From Candidatus Enterococcus ferrettii (lineage in GTDB: Bacteria; Bacillota; Bacilli; Lactobacillales; Enterococcaceae): 32,934 nucleotides of DNA. Made by a program: the position numbers and the translations under genes. Location of the stretch: positions 1 through 32,934 of the forward strand of contig NZ_JAFREL010000090.1 in NCBI RefSeq assembly GCF_017377655.1, in the 5' to 3' direction. The notes beneath the pieces are model-generated. The model saw only the letters and a program-made list of their open reading frames with translations, ran no database searches and was not told the origin of the DNA. This document shows positions 6,630-16,239 of the stretch, one piece after another (positions within the stretch are counted from its first letter, which is position 1; each line of letters starts with the position of its first letter).

Positions 6630-7073
6630 TTAAATTAAGTTTGTGATATCTAAAACTTCTGGTTGTTGCGCTTCATGTGGATGAGTAGCTTCACCGTAAA
6701 CGTGAAGTTTCATGCCTTGTTTGCGTCCTAGAGTGTTCTTAGGCAGCATACCTTTAACAGAAGTTTCAATCAAACGGCGAGAATTTTTAGCACGTAATTC
6801 GCCTGCAGAGACTGATTTCAATCCGCCTGGGTACATTGAGTGACGGTAGTACATCTTGTCTGAAGCCTTATTACCTGTTAATTTCACCTTGTCAGCATTA
6901 ATTACGATTACAAAATCTCCAGTATCTACATGTGGTGTGAATGTTGGTTTATTTTTACCACGTAAGATAGAAGCAACTACAGTTGAAAGACGTCCCATAG
7001 GAACATCGGTTGCGTCTACTACGTACCATTTACGTTCTACTTCGCCTGGCTTAGCCATATATGTTGTGCGCAC
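6630..7073 (-). CDS. rplM: 50S ribosomal protein L13
   Basis: This 147-residue protein is full length for L13. It starts at GTG (CAC at 7071-7073) with GGAGG nine bases upstream, giving the expected beginning (V/M)[20 protein letters not shown]. An upstream in-frame ATG at 7220 would add 49 unrelated residues encoded by the leader and promoter, so it is rejected. Hallmarks are [21 protein letters not shown] and [13 protein letters not shown]13 is an early 23S rRNA-binding protein. In B. subtilis and relatives its own mRNA leader is a regulatory target; a comparable leader is present here. Confidence 0.96.
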   Translation of the reverse strand: MRTTYMAKPGEVERKWYVVDATDVPMGRLSTVVASILRGKNKPTFTPHVDTGDFVIVINADKVKLTGNKASDKMYYRHSMYPGGLKSVSAGELRAKNSRRLIETSVKGMLPKNTLGRKQGMKLHVYGEATHPHEAQQPEVLDITNLI

Positions 7074-7152
7074 GATTTCTTCCTCCAATTTCAATTTCGA
7101 ATGTTTGACAAACACTTGAGTTTCCGGGGCTCTCGTGGGGCAAACAATACCA
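7074..7152 (-). promoter_or_regulatory. Probable L13 leader (ribosomal-protein autoregulation)
   Basis: The transcript between the promoter and the rplM GTG is about 78 bases. It contains GTTTG...CAAAC pairing that closes a GC-rich loop with CCCCACGAG and GCCCCGGAAAC. An L13-binding leader is an established Firmicute element (Rfam L13_leader). I match it by position, length and presence of a hairpin, not by a full consensus check. Confidence 0.5.
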
Positions 7153-7158
7153 TTTACC

Positions 7159-7187
7159 ATAATACTTCCTAATGCCCGTCCTGTCAA
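7159..7187 (-). promoter_or_regulatory. Sigma-A promoter for rplM-rpsI
   Basis: On the reverse strand, -35 TTGACA (7182-7187), a 17-base spacer and -10 TATTAT (7159-7164) are close to consensus. They lie about 85 bases before the rplM start. Confidence 0.85.
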
Positions 7188-7314
7188 CGTTTTTCTGTTG
7201 TCTTTACAATTTTTTTCCAATCCTTTTCTTCATTTACTATACAAACTTTTCTGAGCAAAAATGCATAAAAAGACAGTATTGCAAAATATTTTTGTATAAA
7301 TATTTAAAAAGTGC

Positions 7315-7343
7315 TTGATTTTTGTATTTTATGATGCTAAGAT
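7315..7343 (+). promoter_or_regulatory. Sigma-A promoter for argG
   Basis: -35 TTGATT (7315-7320), a 17-base spacer and -10 TAAGAT (7338-7343) lie about 45 bases before the argG start. AT-rich, partly palindromic sequence just upstream (about 7285-7305) might hold an ArgR/ARG box, but no clean match was seen. Confidence 0.65.
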
Positions 7344-7389
7344 AACTTCAACACAAAATTAGAGTTCAATGAAAAAGGGAGTTTTCAGG

Positions 7390-8598
7390 ATGAAAGAAAA
7401 AGTAATTTTAGCTTATTCAGGTGGTTTAGACACTTCAGTTTCTATTAAATGGTTAGTTGACGAAGGCTACGATGTAGTGGCTTGTTGTTTGGATATTGGT
7501 GAAGGCAGAGATACTGAATTCATCAAAAACAAAGCCTTGCAGGTAGGTGCTTCTGCCTCTTATGCGATTGATGCCAGAGAAGAATTCGCACAAGATTTCG
7601 TTTTAGTCGCATTGCAAGGAAATACTTACTATGAAAATTCTTATCCATTGGTTTCGGCTCTCTCTCGTCCTTTAATTTCGAAAAAATTGGTTGAGCTGGC
7701 TCACCAAACAGGAGCTACTACGATCGCTCATGGCTGTACCGGTAAAGGAAACGATCAAGTACGTTTTGAAGTTTCAATCGCAGCTCTTGATCCGAACTTA
7801 AAAATCATCGCTCCGGTTCGGGAATGGAAATGGTCGAGAGAAGAAGAAATCAACTACGCAGCTGAAAAAGGGGTTCCTATTCCAGCTGATTTGGACAATC
7901 CTTACTCAATCGACCAAAACTTATGGGGTCGGGCTTGTGAGTGCGGAATCTTAGAAGATCCTTGGGCAACACCGCCAAAAGGTGCTTACGATATCACAGC
8001 TGAACTAGAAGAAACACCTGACGTTGCAACAATTATGGAAATTACCTTTGAAAAAGGCGTTCCAGTTGCTTTAGACGGTGAAGAAATGCTGTTATCAGAT
8101 TTGATCATGAATCTAAATGCCGAAGCCGGCAAACACGGGATTGGCCGGATCGATCACATTGAGAACCGTTTAGTCGGGATCAAATCACGGGAAGTCTACG
8201 AATGTCCAGCAGCGACGGTATTAATGGCTGCCCATAAAGAACTGGAAGATTTAACTTTTGTTCGGGAAATGGCGCATTTCAAACCAATTATCGAGCAAAA
8301 ATTAGGTCAAATGATTTACGATGGTTTATGGTTCAACCCAATCATGGATGCCTTGAAAGCTTTCTTGGCTGAATCACAAAAAGTGGTAAACGGTGTTCTA
8401 CGGGTAAAATTATTTAAAGGCAATGTCATTGTTGAAGGACGGAAATCTACCAACAGCTTATATAATGAAAACTTAGCGACTTATACCTCTGCGGATACCT
8501 TTGATCAAGATGCGGCAATCGGCTTCATTAAATTATGGGGACTACCAACTAAGGTAAACGCTGAAGTGCAAGCAAGCACTAAACAACCTAGTTTATAA
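7390..8598 (+). CDS. argG: Argininosuccinate synthase
   Basis: ArgG joins citrulline and aspartate using ATP to give argininosuccinate, the penultimate step of arginine synthesis. The product has 402 residues, normal for the family. It opens with the PP-loop AYSGGLDTS (residues 8-16). Downstream are [13 protein letters not shown] and the nearby catalytic region around [12 protein letters not shown] start at ATG 7390 because AAGGGAG lies eight bases upstream and the protein then begins [12 protein letters not shown], as in relatives; an ATG at 7369 would add seven residues. It has its own promoter and is followed, before argH, by a long structured spacer ending in a strong terminator, so argH is probably not simply co-transcribed. 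Confidence 0.96.
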   Translation: MKEKVILAYSGGLDTSVSIKWLVDEGYDVVACCLDIGEGRDTEFIKNKALQVGASASYAIDAREEFAQDFVLVALQGNTYYENSYPLVSALSRPLISKKLVELAHQTGATTIAHGCTGKGNDQVRFEVSIAALDPNLKIIAPVREWKWSREEEINYAAEKGVPIPADLDNPYSIDQNLWGRACECGILEDPWATPPKGAYDITAELEETPDVATIMEITFEKGVPVALDGEEMLLSDLIMNLNAEAGKHGIGRIDHIENRLVGIKSREVYECPAATVLMAAHKELEDLTFVREMAHFKPIIEQKLGQMIYDGLWFNPIMDALKAFLAESQKVVNGVLRVKLFKGNVIVEGRKSTNSLYNENLATYTSADTFDQDAAIGFIKLWGLPTKVNAEVQASTKQPSL

Positions 8599-8603
8599 GA
8601 ACT

Positions 8604-8792
8604 TGCAAGGTGAACCTGATGTGAGGCAGCTTTTACTTGCCGGTAAATAAGGCTGTCCGGTTCACATCTTGCCATTGCTCTTAGGTGAGTTTCTTTTCCT
8701 GTAAAGGAAATAAGGAAACCAGCAATGTGTTTCATCCTGAGGTATCTGAGAAGATGCCTCCTCCCAAGCAATCAAGACCGTTTTGCGGTCTT
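8604..8792 (+). ncRNA. Candidate structured RNA in the argG-argH spacer (four consecutive hairpins)
   Basis: Four stems follow one another. (1) GCAAG+GTGAACC (8605-8616) pairs with GGTTCAC (8659-8665) and CTTGC (8668-8672) with a 2-base bulge; inside it are GGCAGC/GCTGTC and TTTAC/GTAAA. (2) CATTGCT (8673-8679) pairs with AGCAATG (8721-8727), with inner GTTTC/GAAAC and TTTCC/GGAAA. (3) GAGGTATCT (8739-8747) pairs with AGATGCCTC (8752-8760) around GAGA. (4) AAGACCG (8774-8780) pairs with CGGTCTT (8786-8792). No T-box core (GGGTGGNACC) is present. The pairings look too continuous for chance. It could be a 3'UTR-derived small RNA or a riboswitch/attenuator controlling argH; the class is unknown. 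Confidence 0.5.
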
Positions 8793-8793
8793 T

Positions 8794-8832
8794 GGCTTCA
8801 TGAACTGGCCTTCTAGTTCATGAAGCCTTTTT
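8794..8832 (+). terminator. Strong terminator after argG
   Basis: GGCTTCATGAACT (8794-8806) and AGTTCATGAAGCC (8815-8827) form a perfect 13-bp stem followed by TTTTT (8828-8832). It should end most argG transcripts. argH lies 92 bases further on and must be reached either by read-through/antitermination or from its own promoter, which is not obvious. A small hairpin (CTGTTTTC/GAAAACAG, about 8852-8876) lies in that gap. Confidence 0.85.
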
Positions 8833-8924
8833 GAATAAAAATGTAAAAAGTCTGTTTTCATTTAGACCGAAAACAGCTAGTCTAATAGATAGCAGGAATT
8901 TTATCAGGAAGCGGAGGAACAATT

Positions 8925-10301
8925 ATGGCAAAGCTTTGGGGCGGTCGTTTTGATGGCAAAAATGAAGCGTGGATCGATGCATTTGGTGCATCCATTCCTT
9001 TTGATCAGCAATTAGCAAAACAGGATATCACGGGAAGTTTAGCTCACGTCAAAATGTTAGGTAAAACTGGCATCATTTCTGAGGAAGATGCGGCAGCTAT
9101 TACTGCTGGCTTGCATACTTTAGCTGAAAAATTAGCTAAAAATGAATTAGTTTTCACGATTGAAAACGAAGATATTCACTTAAACTTGGAGAAAATGCTT
9201 CACGATGAAATTGGTCCCGTAGCCGGCAAGCTGCATACAGCCCGCAGCCGGAATGACCAGGTAGCAACCGATATGCATTTATATCTGAAAGAACATGTTC
9301 AAGGCATCGTTGAAAAGATTACGGACTTCCGTGAAGTTTTAGTAGCTAAAGCCGAAGAACATACTGAAACGATTATGCCAGGTTATACTCACCTGCAGCA
9401 TGCCCAGCCAATTTCTTTCGGGCATCACTTGATGGCTTATTACAATATGCTTACCCGAGATCAGGAACGTTTAGCAGAGAGCTTGAAACGGATTGACTTA
9501 TCTCCTTTAGGCTGTGCAGCTTTAGCTGGTACAACCTTTCCAATTGATCGTCAAATGACTGCTGATGAATTAGACTTTGGCGGGATTTACAGCAATAGCT
9601 TAGATGGAGTTAGTGACCGCGACTTCATTTTAGAATTTCTAAGCAACAGTTCAATTTTAATGATGCATTTGTCTCGTTTCTGTGAAGAAATCATTTTGTG
9701 GTGCAGCCATGAATTTAAATTCGTGGAACTGACGGATACCTTTTCTACTGGCAGCTCAATTATGCCCCAAAAGAAAAACCCTGACATGGCAGAATTAATC
9801 CGCGGAAAGTCGGGACGTGTGATTGGCGATTTAGTCGGCCTGTTAACCGTTATGAAGGGGTTGCCGTTGGCTTATAACAAAGATCTGCAGGAAGACAAGG
9901 AAGGCATGTTTGATACCGTTCATACCGTAGCTACCAGTCTAGAGATTATGACTGGCATGATCGACACCATGAAGGTTCACACTAAAACCATGCACGATGC
10001 TACTGAAAAAGATTTTTCCAATGCCACTGAATTGGCTGATTACTTGGCAACTAAAGGCATTCCTTTCCGTCAAGCCCACGAAATTGTTGGCAAGCTGGTT
10101 TTAAGCTGTACCCAACAAGGGATTTACCTGCAGGATGTTCCGTTGAATGAATACCAAGCGATCTCGGAATTAATCAAGGAGGATATTTACGATACTTTAG
10201 CCTCTAAAACCGCCGTGGTTCGCCGGACTTCATTAGGCGGTACCAGTTTTGAACAGGTAGAGTGGCAGGTCCAAGAAGCAAAGAAAGCCTTAAATAAATA
10301 A
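8925..10301 (+). CDS. argH: Argininosuccinate lyase
   Basis: ArgH splits argininosuccinate into arginine and fumarate, the last step of the pathway. The 458-residue protein has normal length. It begins MAKLWGGRF, and the fumarase/lyase superfamily signature [12 protein letters not shown] lies near residues 277-288 on the flexible catalytic loop. [12 protein letters not shown] (about residues 105-116) and [10 protein letters not shown] (about 153-162) are further conserved active-site segments. ATG 8925 has a GCGGAGG site. It functions with argG upstream, but the two are separated by 326 bases with a terminator. Confidence 0.96.
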   Translation: MAKLWGGRFDGKNEAWIDAFGASIPFDQQLAKQDITGSLAHVKMLGKTGIISEEDAAAITAGLHTLAEKLAKNELVFTIENEDIHLNLEKMLHDEIGPVAGKLHTARSRNDQVATDMHLYLKEHVQGIVEKITDFREVLVAKAEEHTETIMPGYTHLQHAQPISFGHHLMAYYNMLTRDQERLAESLKRIDLSPLGCAALAGTTFPIDRQMTADELDFGGIYSNSLDGVSDRDFILEFLSNSSILMMHLSRFCEEIILWCSHEFKFVELTDTFSTGSSIMPQKKNPDMAELIRGKSGRVIGDLVGLLTVMKGLPLAYNKDLQEDKEGMFDTVHTVATSLEIMTGMIDTMKVHTKTMHDATEKDFSNATELADYLATKGIPFRQAHEIVGKLVLSCTQQGIYLQDVPLNEYQAISELIKEDIYDTLASKTAVVRRTSLGGTSFEQVEWQVQEAKKALNK

Positions 10302-10313
10302 GAATAAAAAAGG

Positions 10314-10360
10314 AAAAACCTGAGCAGCCGTCAACATTCTGACAACCGCTCAGGTTTTTT
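10314..10360. terminator. Bidirectional terminator between argH and dps
   Basis: AAAAACCTGAGC (10314-10325) and GCTCAGGTTTTT (10348-10359) form a stem with T-runs on both strands. It serves the convergent argH (+) and dps (-) genes. The loop is about 22 bases. Confidence 0.85.
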
Positions 10361-10364
10361 CTAA

Positions 10365-10832
10365 TTATGCATCAATTTCGGGTGCTTTGCCTAATTTCGC
10401 TTGCAGCATCCAAATTTTCTTTTCTACATCTGTCTTGTATTCAATGAAGATATCTTGTGTACAATCGTCGCCTTCTTCACCAGTTACATCGATTCCTTTT
10501 TGGTAAAGATCTGCCAAGTAACGATAGCCTTTAACTAAATTTTCCATCCGTTCAGGAATTGTACGGTCCCAACGACCTTTTTCATCTTTGATTCCAGTGT
10601 GTTCTGCCCATTCGCTTAAAGTTGAAAAAGGAGAACCATCCAAAGTAATCAGGCGTTCTGAAATGACATCCAATTGATCATTGATTTCATCCATGTAGTC
10701 ATCCATTAATGGGTGCAGCGTTAAAAATTCAGGTCCGCGCATGTACCAGTGTGTTTGGTGAATAACTACTGAAAATTGACTAAGATCCGCTACCAGTTGA
10801 TTCAATACTTCTTTTGTTTTTTCAAATTTCAT
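10365..10832 (-). CDS. dps: Dps-family ferritin-like protein
   Basis: The 155-residue protein has the Dps ferroxidase set spread across neighbouring subunits: H28 (HQTHWY), H40, D44, D55 and E59, with the spacing of the family. Dps forms a 12-subunit shell that oxidises and stores iron, protecting DNA from peroxide. I start at MKFEKTKE (ATG, CAT at 10830-10832), preceded by AGGAGG. The longer frame from 10958 would run through the promoter region and overlap the divergent comC start. It converges with argH and diverges from the peptidase gene. An imperfect palindrome around 10873-10892 lies in the divergent region and could be an operator. Confidence 0.93.
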   Translation of the reverse strand: MKFEKTKEVLNQLVADLSQFSVVIHQTHWYMRGPEFLTLHPLMDDYMDEINDQLDVISERLITLDGSPFSTLSEWAEHTGIKDEKGRWDRTIPERMENLVKGYRYLADLYQKGIDVTGEEGDDCTQDIFIEYKTDVEKKIWMLQAKLGKAPEIDA

Positions 10833-10878
10833 AAGTGCATTCCTCCTAAAGTTTGTCTCAATAAAAGCATAGTACACT

Positions 10879-10907
10879 TTGACCAAAAGTACAAAGAATT
10901 CGATAAT
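10879..10907 (+). promoter_or_regulatory. Sigma-A-like promoter for the prepilin peptidase gene
   Basis: -35 TTGACC (10879-10884), a 17-base spacer and -10 GATAAT (10902-10907) lie 45 bases before the start. The -35 falls inside an imperfect palindrome (GTACACTTT, GACC, AAAAGTAC; 10872-10892). Confidence 0.55.
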
Positions 10908-10952
10908 TTTTTTCGTATTTTGCGTATCTTTCTTTAAAGGAGGATTTTCGTT

Positions 10953-11645
10953 ATGCAATTTCTTTTGTTTCTACTCGGTACGATCGTTGGTTCGTTTCTT
11001 TGTTTAATTGCTGATCGCCTGCCTAAACACCAATCTATACTCTACCCTGGCTCCCATTGCACTTTTTGCGGTCAGCCCTTGCGACCACAAGAATTGATCC
11101 CGGTCCTTTCGATTATTCTACAAGATTTTCGTTGTGCACATTGCCAGCACAAACTGTCTCTTCGTTATTTGTTTTGCGAAGTATTCACCGGCTGCCTCTT
11201 TGTACTCTTTCTTCCAGAACTAAGCTGGAAAAACGGCTGGCTGCTCTTTTGGTTGTTAAGCAGCTATGTATTGGCAATGATTGATTACGATACGTTCTTA
11301 GTAGAGGGGAGGATTTTAATTTTCAGCGGTTGTTCCCTCATTATCGGTGCCCTTTTTCTTGGTTGGCCGCTGCACTGGACTTATCCCCTCATTATGATTG
11401 CCGGTTTTTATTTACTGCAAAAGCTGCTGCCAAACAGTATGGGAAGCGGAGATCTATGGATTATTGCCTTGTGGAGTCTATTTTTGCAAATTGATGAATT
11501 ACTAATAGTTTTAATAATAGCTTCTGGCAGCGGAATTCTTTTTTACGCTTTGCAGCGGCTGCGCGAAAAAGTTTTGGTGGAAATTCCTTTTGTGCCTTTT
11601 CTCTTCTTTGCTCTTTTAGTATTGCTGCTCCTGAAAAAAGCCTAG
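10953..11645 (+). CDS. comC: A24-family prepilin peptidase (ComC/PilD type)
   Basis: This membrane aspartyl protease cleaves and N-methylates type IV pilin-like preproteins such as the ComG pseudopilins of the DNA-uptake apparatus. It has 230 residues. The N-terminal region carries two CxxC pairs (C36/C39 and C61/C64), the methylase-domain metal site. Catalytic aspartates are D111 (MIDYD) and D167 in GSGD (residues 164-167). About six to seven hydrophobic spans follow the zinc loop. The start ATG has AAAGGAGG. It stands alone between dps and msrA, as is usual for comC, which is often unlinked to comG. A complete gene suggests competence machinery, but no other com genes are in view. Confidence 0.88.
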   Translation: MQFLLFLLGTIVGSFLCLIADRLPKHQSILYPGSHCTFCGQPLRPQELIPVLSIILQDFRCAHCQHKLSLRYLFCEVFTGCLFVLFLPELSWKNGWLLFWLLSSYVLAMIDYDTFLVEGRILIFSGCSLIIGALFLGWPLHWTYPLIMIAGFYLLQKLLPNSMGSGDLWIIALWSLFLQIDELLIVLIIASGSGILFYALQRLREKVLVEIPFVPFLFFALLVLLLLKKA

Positions 11646-11663
11646 AACAATCTGCTCTAGGCT
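11634..11663 (-). terminator. Terminator for msrA overlapping the end of comC
   Basis: AGCCTAGA (11639-11646) and TCTAGGCT (11656-11663) pair perfectly. Read on the reverse strand, a T-run follows (A-run 11634-11639). The stem includes the last comC codons, so it may also mark the end of the + strand transcript. Confidence 0.75.
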
Positions 11664-11668
11664 TCCTT

Positions 11669-12190
11669 CTATTTCCAATTTTTGCGAATAAATCCAGCAC
11701 GGCCGGATCCTTCACTGTACATCTTGTAATGCAATTTATTCTTCTTATAGTAATCTTGGTGATAATCTTCGGCTGGATAGAAGGTTTTGGCTGGCTCAAT
11801 CGAAGTTACGATTGGTTTGTCAAAATGTCCACTTGCCTGCAAACGTTCCTTTGAACGTTCAGCGACTGCTTTTTGCTCAGGAGAATTGTAAAAAATGACC
11901 GGGCGATAGGAATCTCCTCGATCAGCAAATTGTCCGAAAGCGTCAGTTGGATCGGTCTGCTGCCAGTAAATTTCTACTAATTGTTCATAGGAAATCACAT
12001 CAGGATCGAAGGTAATCTCTACGGCTTCAGTATGCCCCGTTAAGCCAGAGCCGACCTGTTCATAAGTTGGATTGGGTACATGTCCGCCGGTGTAACCAGA
12101 AACAACTGTTTTAATTCCTGGCATTTGATCAAACGGCTTCACCATACACCAAAAACAGCCACCTGCAAAAATTGCTTTTTCTTCTGCCAT
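11669..12190 (-). CDS. msrA: Peptide methionine sulfoxide reductase MsrA
   Basis: MsrA reduces the S epimer of methionine sulfoxide in proteins, using thioredoxin. The 173-residue protein carries the active-site motif GGCFWC (nucleophile C12) and the family segments VVSGYTGG and [11 protein letters not shown], all as expected. I start at ATG 12190 ([11 protein letters not shown]) because AAAGGGG lies nine bases upstream. The upstream ATGs at 12199 and 12253 are too close to that site or lack one. No MsrB domain is fused. The gene converges with comC through a shared hairpin. Confidence 0.93.
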   Translation of the reverse strand: MAEEKAIFAGGCFWCMVKPFDQMPGIKTVVSGYTGGHVPNPTYEQVGSGLTGHTEAVEITFDPDVISYEQLVEIYWQQTDPTDAFGQFADRGDSYRPVIFYNSPEQKAVAERSKERLQASGHFDKPIVTSIEPAKTFYPAEDYHQDYYKKNKLHYKMYSEGSGRAGFIRKNWK

Positions 12191-12471
12191 TGCATTCATC
12201 CCCTTTGACTCTATCATAGTCGCTTTTGCCTGAATTGAAACAAATTTGCTCATAAAAGGAAAGATTTCGTAAATATGTTCAACTATTTATTTTTGCGTTA
12301 ACAAAAATGTGAAAGTTAGACTGACAGCTAAGGGATTCATTTTCCCAAGAGCAGAAAAAATGAGTTCTGTTTTCGTACGCATGCCATCCAACTAAACCTT
12401 TCTATTCGATTATTTGTTATTAATCAGCAACTTCCTTCTATTTTACTATCACTGCCAAAAGTTGATGTGGC
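12191..12471. other. Intergenic region between rpoC and msrA
   Basis: No gene is seen. The region must contain the msrA promoter on the reverse strand; TTGAAC near 12279-12284 is a possible -35, but the spacing to an acceptable -10 is poor. I see no strong hairpins apart from the rpoC terminator at its right end. Confidence 0.5.
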
Positions 12472-12504
12472 AAAAAAACCTACTCAATAATAAATTGAGC
12501 AGGT
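12472..12504 (-). terminator. Terminator of the rpoBC operon
   Basis: On the reverse strand ACCTGCTCAAT pairs with ATTGAGTAGGT (12494-12504 with 12478-12488, one G-U pair), followed by a T-run (A-run 12472-12478). It is 11 bases after the rpoC stop. Confidence 0.88.
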
Positions 12505-12514
12505 CCTTAATCTT

Positions 12515-15500
12515 TTATCCTAATGGATTGTTCAAAGCATCTTCGGCAGCTAATTGTGCTTCAATATCAGAGATACTGTAGACATTTTCACTGGCCACAA
12601 CGACTTCTTTTGGTTCCATATTGCGGTAACGAGCCATACCAGTACCGGCAGGAATAATCTTACCGATAATAACATTCTCTTTCAATCCAAGTAATGGATC
12701 TTTCTTACCGCGAATGGCAGCATCCGTCAAGACCCGAGTAGTTTCCTGGAATGACGCAGCTGACAAGAAGCTGTTTGTTTCTAATGAAGCCTTGGTAATA
12801 CCTAGCAAGACAGGACGAGATGTCGCAGGTGAGCCACCAGCTACTAACGTATTATAGTTGCGGTCCTTAAAGTCAGCAATATCCAATAATGTACCTGGTA
12901 AGATATCTGAATCACCTGGGTCCATTACACGAACTTTACGTAACATTTGACGAACCATTACTTCAATATGCTTGTCTCCGATTTCTACCCCTTGCATCCG
13001 GTATACCCGTTGTACTTCGCGCAACAGGTAAGTTTCAACAGAGATCACATCACGCACTTGCAATAAGTGTTTCGGATCGATGGACCCTTCTGTCAATGGT
13101 GCACCACGGTGAACAATATCGCCTTCTACAACTTTCATACGAGAAGTATAAGGAACCGTGTAAGTCCGGGTATCAGTTTCACCTTTGACTGTTACTTCTT
13201 TCGAACGAGTTGCCGCATCTTCAACGATTTCAGATACTTCACCTGTTACTTCAGTAATAACCGCCAAACCTTTTGGATTACGTGCTTCAAAGATTTCTTG
13301 GACACGAGGAAGACCTTGAGTAATATCGTCTCCAGCAACCCCGCCGGTATGGAATGTACGCATTGTCAACTGAGTACCGGGTTCACCGATAGATTGGGCT
13401 GCAATAGTACCAACTGCTTCACCCACTTCAACATCATCGCCAGTAGCCAAGTTACGGCCATAACAATGTTTACATACACCATGTTTGGTATTACATGTAA
13501 AGACTGAACGGATAGTTACTGTATCAACACCAGCATCAAGCAAACGTTTTGCATCTGCTTCAGTGATTAACGTGTCGCCACCCATTAAGACTTCGTTCGT
13601 TTCAGGATGTCTCACCGTTTTTTGCGTATAACGTCCAACTAAACGTTCTTCCAGTGATTCAATAATTTCATTACCTTCACGAATCGCAGAAATTTCCAAG
13701 CCGCGGTCAGTTCCACAGTCGTCTTCACGAACGATAACATCTTGAGCAACGTCAACCAAACGACGAGTCAGGTAACCTGAATCGGCTGTTTTCAAGGCAG
13801 TATCGGTCATCCCTTTACGAGCCCCATGAGTAGAGATAAACATTTCCAAGACAGACAAACCTTCACGGAAGTTTGAAATAATCGGCAATTCCATGATTTG
13901 TCCATTCGGAGCGGCCATCAATCCACGCATACCAGCAAGCTGAGTAAAGTTGGAGATGTTACCACGGGCACCAGAATCAGACATCATGAAGATCGGGTTT
14001 TTCGCGTCTAAGGATTCCATCAGTTTTTGTTGGATGGCATCTTTAGCTGCGTTCCAAACACCAATTACGCGTTCATAACGTTCATCATCGGTAATTAAAC
14101 CTCGACGGAATTGTTTGGTAATGACACCGACTTGCTCGTGAGCTGCATCGATAATTTCTTGTTTTTCAGCCAAGGCCATAATGTCGGCAATCCCAACAGT
14201 CATACCAGCCATGGTTGAATGCTTGTATCCTAAATCCTTCATACGGTCCAACATCATGGATGTATCGGTTACTTTGAAACGCTTGAAGACTTCAGAAATA
14301 ATGTTTCCTAGGTTTTTCTTCTTGAACGGTAAAATGATTTCTTGTTCCTTAATGATCGAAGGAATATCAGAACCTCTTTCGACAAAGTATTTGTCAGGGG
14401 TATGCTGTGTCAAGTTGAAATCAGTTGGTTCATTCAAATATGGGAACTCCTGAGGCATGATATCATTGAAAATAATCTTACCAACAGTCGTAATCATTAG
14501 ACGTTCCTTTTGCCATTCGGTAAATGGTTTGTCGCCTAAAGTATTTGGATCAACAGCTACACGAGAATGTAAATGCACATAGCCATTACGCCATGCCAAA
14601 ACAGCTTCGTTCATGTCGCGGAAAATCATGCCTTCCCCTTCACGGCCGTCTTCTTCCATAGTCAGGTAATAGTTACCTAAGACCATATCCTGAGATGGTG
14701 TAACAACTGGTTTACCATCTTTTGGATTCAAAATATGAGTTGCAGCCAGCATCAGCATACGAGCCTCCGCTTGCGCTTCTTCACCTAATGGTAAGTGAAC
14801 CGCCATTTGGTCTCCATCGAAATCGGCATTGTAGGCTTCACACACTAGTGGGTGAAGACGAATTGCCCGACCTTCAACCAAGATTGGTTCAAAGGCTTGG
14901 ATACCAAGTCTGTGCAAAGTAGGCGCCCGGTTCAGCAGAACAGGATGTTCACGAATAACTTCTTCCAAGATATCCCAAACAACATCTTCTTGGCGTTCAA
15001 TTTTACGTTTTGCATTTTTGATATTTGAAGCAATTTCTCGTTGTACCAATTCTTTCATTACGAAAGGCTTGAACAATTCGATTGCCATTTCTTTTGGTAA
15101 ACCACATTGATACATCTTCAAGAACGGTCCAACAACGATAACTGAACGTGCAGAGTAGTCAACCCGTTTACCCAGCAAGTTTTGACGGAAACGACCTTGT
15201 TTCCCCTTCAGCATGTGAGAAAGAGATTTCAATGGTCGGTTACCTGGTCCAGTAACTGGACGGCCGCGACGACCATTATCGATCAACGCATCCACTGCCT
15301 CTTGCAGCATCCGTTTTTCATTTTGAACAATGATATTTGGCGCATTCAAGTCTAATAGACGTTTTAACCGATTATTACGGTTGATTACTCGACGGTATAA
15401 GTCATTTAAGTCAGAAGTCGCAAAACGACCACCTTCTAATTGAACCATTGGACGCAAATCTGGCGGGATAACTGGAATAACATCCATAACCATCCAGCTT

Positions 15501-16168
15501 GGTCGGTTTCCAGAAGAACGGAAAGCTTCCAATACGTCTAAACGACGGATAGCACGAGTCCGTTTTTGTCCTTGAGCAGTCTTCAATTCTTCTTTTAGTT
15601 CGGCAGATTCGCCTTCTAAATCAACTTGGTCTAACAATTGTTTGATCGCTTCTGCACCCATGGCAGCGTGGAATTCTTGACCGTATTGATCACGCTTTTC
15701 GCGGTATTCACGTTCTGTTAGTAGTTGCTTTCTTTCCAAGCTTGTATTACCAGGTTCAATAACTACGTAAGAAGCAAAGTAGATAATTTCTTCCAACGCA
15801 CGAGGACTCATGTCTAAAATAAGACCCATACGAGAAGGAATACCTTTGAAATACCAAATGTGTGTCACAGGAGCAGCTAATTCGATGTGTCCCATGCGTT
15901 CACGACGAACTTTTGAGCGAGTAACTTCTACACCACAACGGTCACAAACGATGCCTTTATAACGAATACGTTTGTACTTTCCGCAGGCACATTCCCAGTC
16001 TTTGGTAGGACCAAAGATCCGTTCATCAAATAACCCTTCGCGTTCTGGCTTTAAGGTACGGTAATTAATGGTTTCCGGTTTTTTAACTTCACCGTAAGAC
16101 CAGCTTCTGATTTTTTCGGGAGAAGCTAAACCTATTTGCATACTTTCGAACTTATTAACATCGATCAA
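12515..16168 (-). CDS. rpoC: RNA polymerase beta' subunit
   Basis: The protein has 1,217 residues, full length for Lactobacillales. The N-terminal zinc site uses C60, C62, C75 and C78 (CACGKYKR...CDRCG). The catalytic Mg-binding motif NADFDGDQ is at residues 447-454. Near the C-terminal third [13 protein letters not shown] provides the second zinc site, and the bridge/trigger-helix segments ([14 protein letters not shown] and [24 protein letters not shown]) are intact. It follows rpoB by 71 bases, in which a small hairpin (CGCAAG/CTTGCG, 16196-16227) lies; that may be an mRNA processing or stability element. A GGAGGG site precedes the ATG. Confidence 0.98.
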   Translation of the reverse strand: MIDVNKFESMQIGLASPEKIRSWSYGEVKKPETINYRTLKPEREGLFDERIFGPTKDWECACGKYKRIRYKGIVCDRCGVEVTRSKVRRERMGHIELAAPVTHIWYFKGIPSRMGLILDMSPRALEEIIYFASYVVIEPGNTSLERKQLLTEREYREKRDQYGQEFHAAMGAEAIKQLLDQVDLEGESAELKEELKTAQGQKRTRAIRRLDVLEAFRSSGNRPSWMVMDVIPVIPPDLRPMVQLEGGRFATSDLNDLYRRVINRNNRLKRLLDLNAPNIIVQNEKRMLQEAVDALIDNGRRGRPVTGPGNRPLKSLSHMLKGKQGRFRQNLLGKRVDYSARSVIVVGPFLKMYQCGLPKEMAIELFKPFVMKELVQREIASNIKNAKRKIERQEDVVWDILEEVIREHPVLLNRAPTLHRLGIQAFEPILVEGRAIRLHPLVCEAYNADFDGDQMAVHLPLGEEAQAEARMLMLAATHILNPKDGKPVVTPSQDMVLGNYYLTMEEDGREGEGMIFRDMNEAVLAWRNGYVHLHSRVAVDPNTLGDKPFTEWQKERLMITTVGKIIFNDIMPQEFPYLNEPTDFNLTQHTPDKYFVERGSDIPSIIKEQEIILPFKKKNLGNIISEVFKRFKVTDTSMMLDRMKDLGYKHSTMAGMTVGIADIMALAEKQEIIDAAHEQVGVITKQFRRGLITDDERYERVIGVWNAAKDAIQQKLMESLDAKNPIFMMSDSGARGNISNFTQLAGMRGLMAAPNGQIMELPIISNFREGLSVLEMFISTHGARKGMTDTALKTADSGYLTRRLVDVAQDVIVREDDCGTDRGLEISAIREGNEIIESLEERLVGRYTQKTVRHPETNEVLMGGDTLITEADAKRLLDAGVDTVTIRSVFTCNTKHGVCKHCYGRNLATGDDVEVGEAVGTIAAQSIGEPGTQLTMRTFHTGGVAGDDITQGLPRVQEIFEARNPKGLAVITEVTGEVSEIVEDAATRSKEVTVKGETDTRTYTVPYTSRMKVVEGDIVHRGAPLTEGSIDPKHLLQVRDVISVETYLLREVQRVYRMQGVEIGDKHIEVMVRQMLRKVRVMDPGDSDILPGTLLDIADFKDRNYNTLVAGGSPATSRPVLLGITKASLETNSFLSAASFQETTRVLTDAAIRGKKDPLLGLKENVIIGKIIPAGTGMARYRNMEPKEVVVASENVYSISDIEAQLAAEDALNNPLG

Positions 16169-16239
16169 AAGGGTTTCCCTCCATTTCTTATACTCCGCAA
16201 GCCACCTAAACCACTAGATGACTTGCGTCAAACGGACTC

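Noticed and set aside
7074..7220. 49-residue N-terminal extension of L13
   Set aside because: It would be encoded by the promoter and leader; the GTG at 7073 has a strong ribosome-binding site and gives the normal L13 start.
8505..8771. 88-codon reverse frame over the argG end and spacer
   Set aside because: It is antisense to argG and to the hairpin array; its length follows from the structured GC-richer spacer and no start signal is present.
8599..8924. T-box riboswitch between argG and argH
   Set aside because: No GGGTGGNACC core or specifier-loop arrangement could be found in the spacer, although it is highly structured.
10833..10958. N-terminal extension of dps from an upstream ATG
   Set aside because: It would pass through the divergent promoter region and overlap the comC start; the start at 10832 has an AGGAGG site and gives the family's usual N-terminus.
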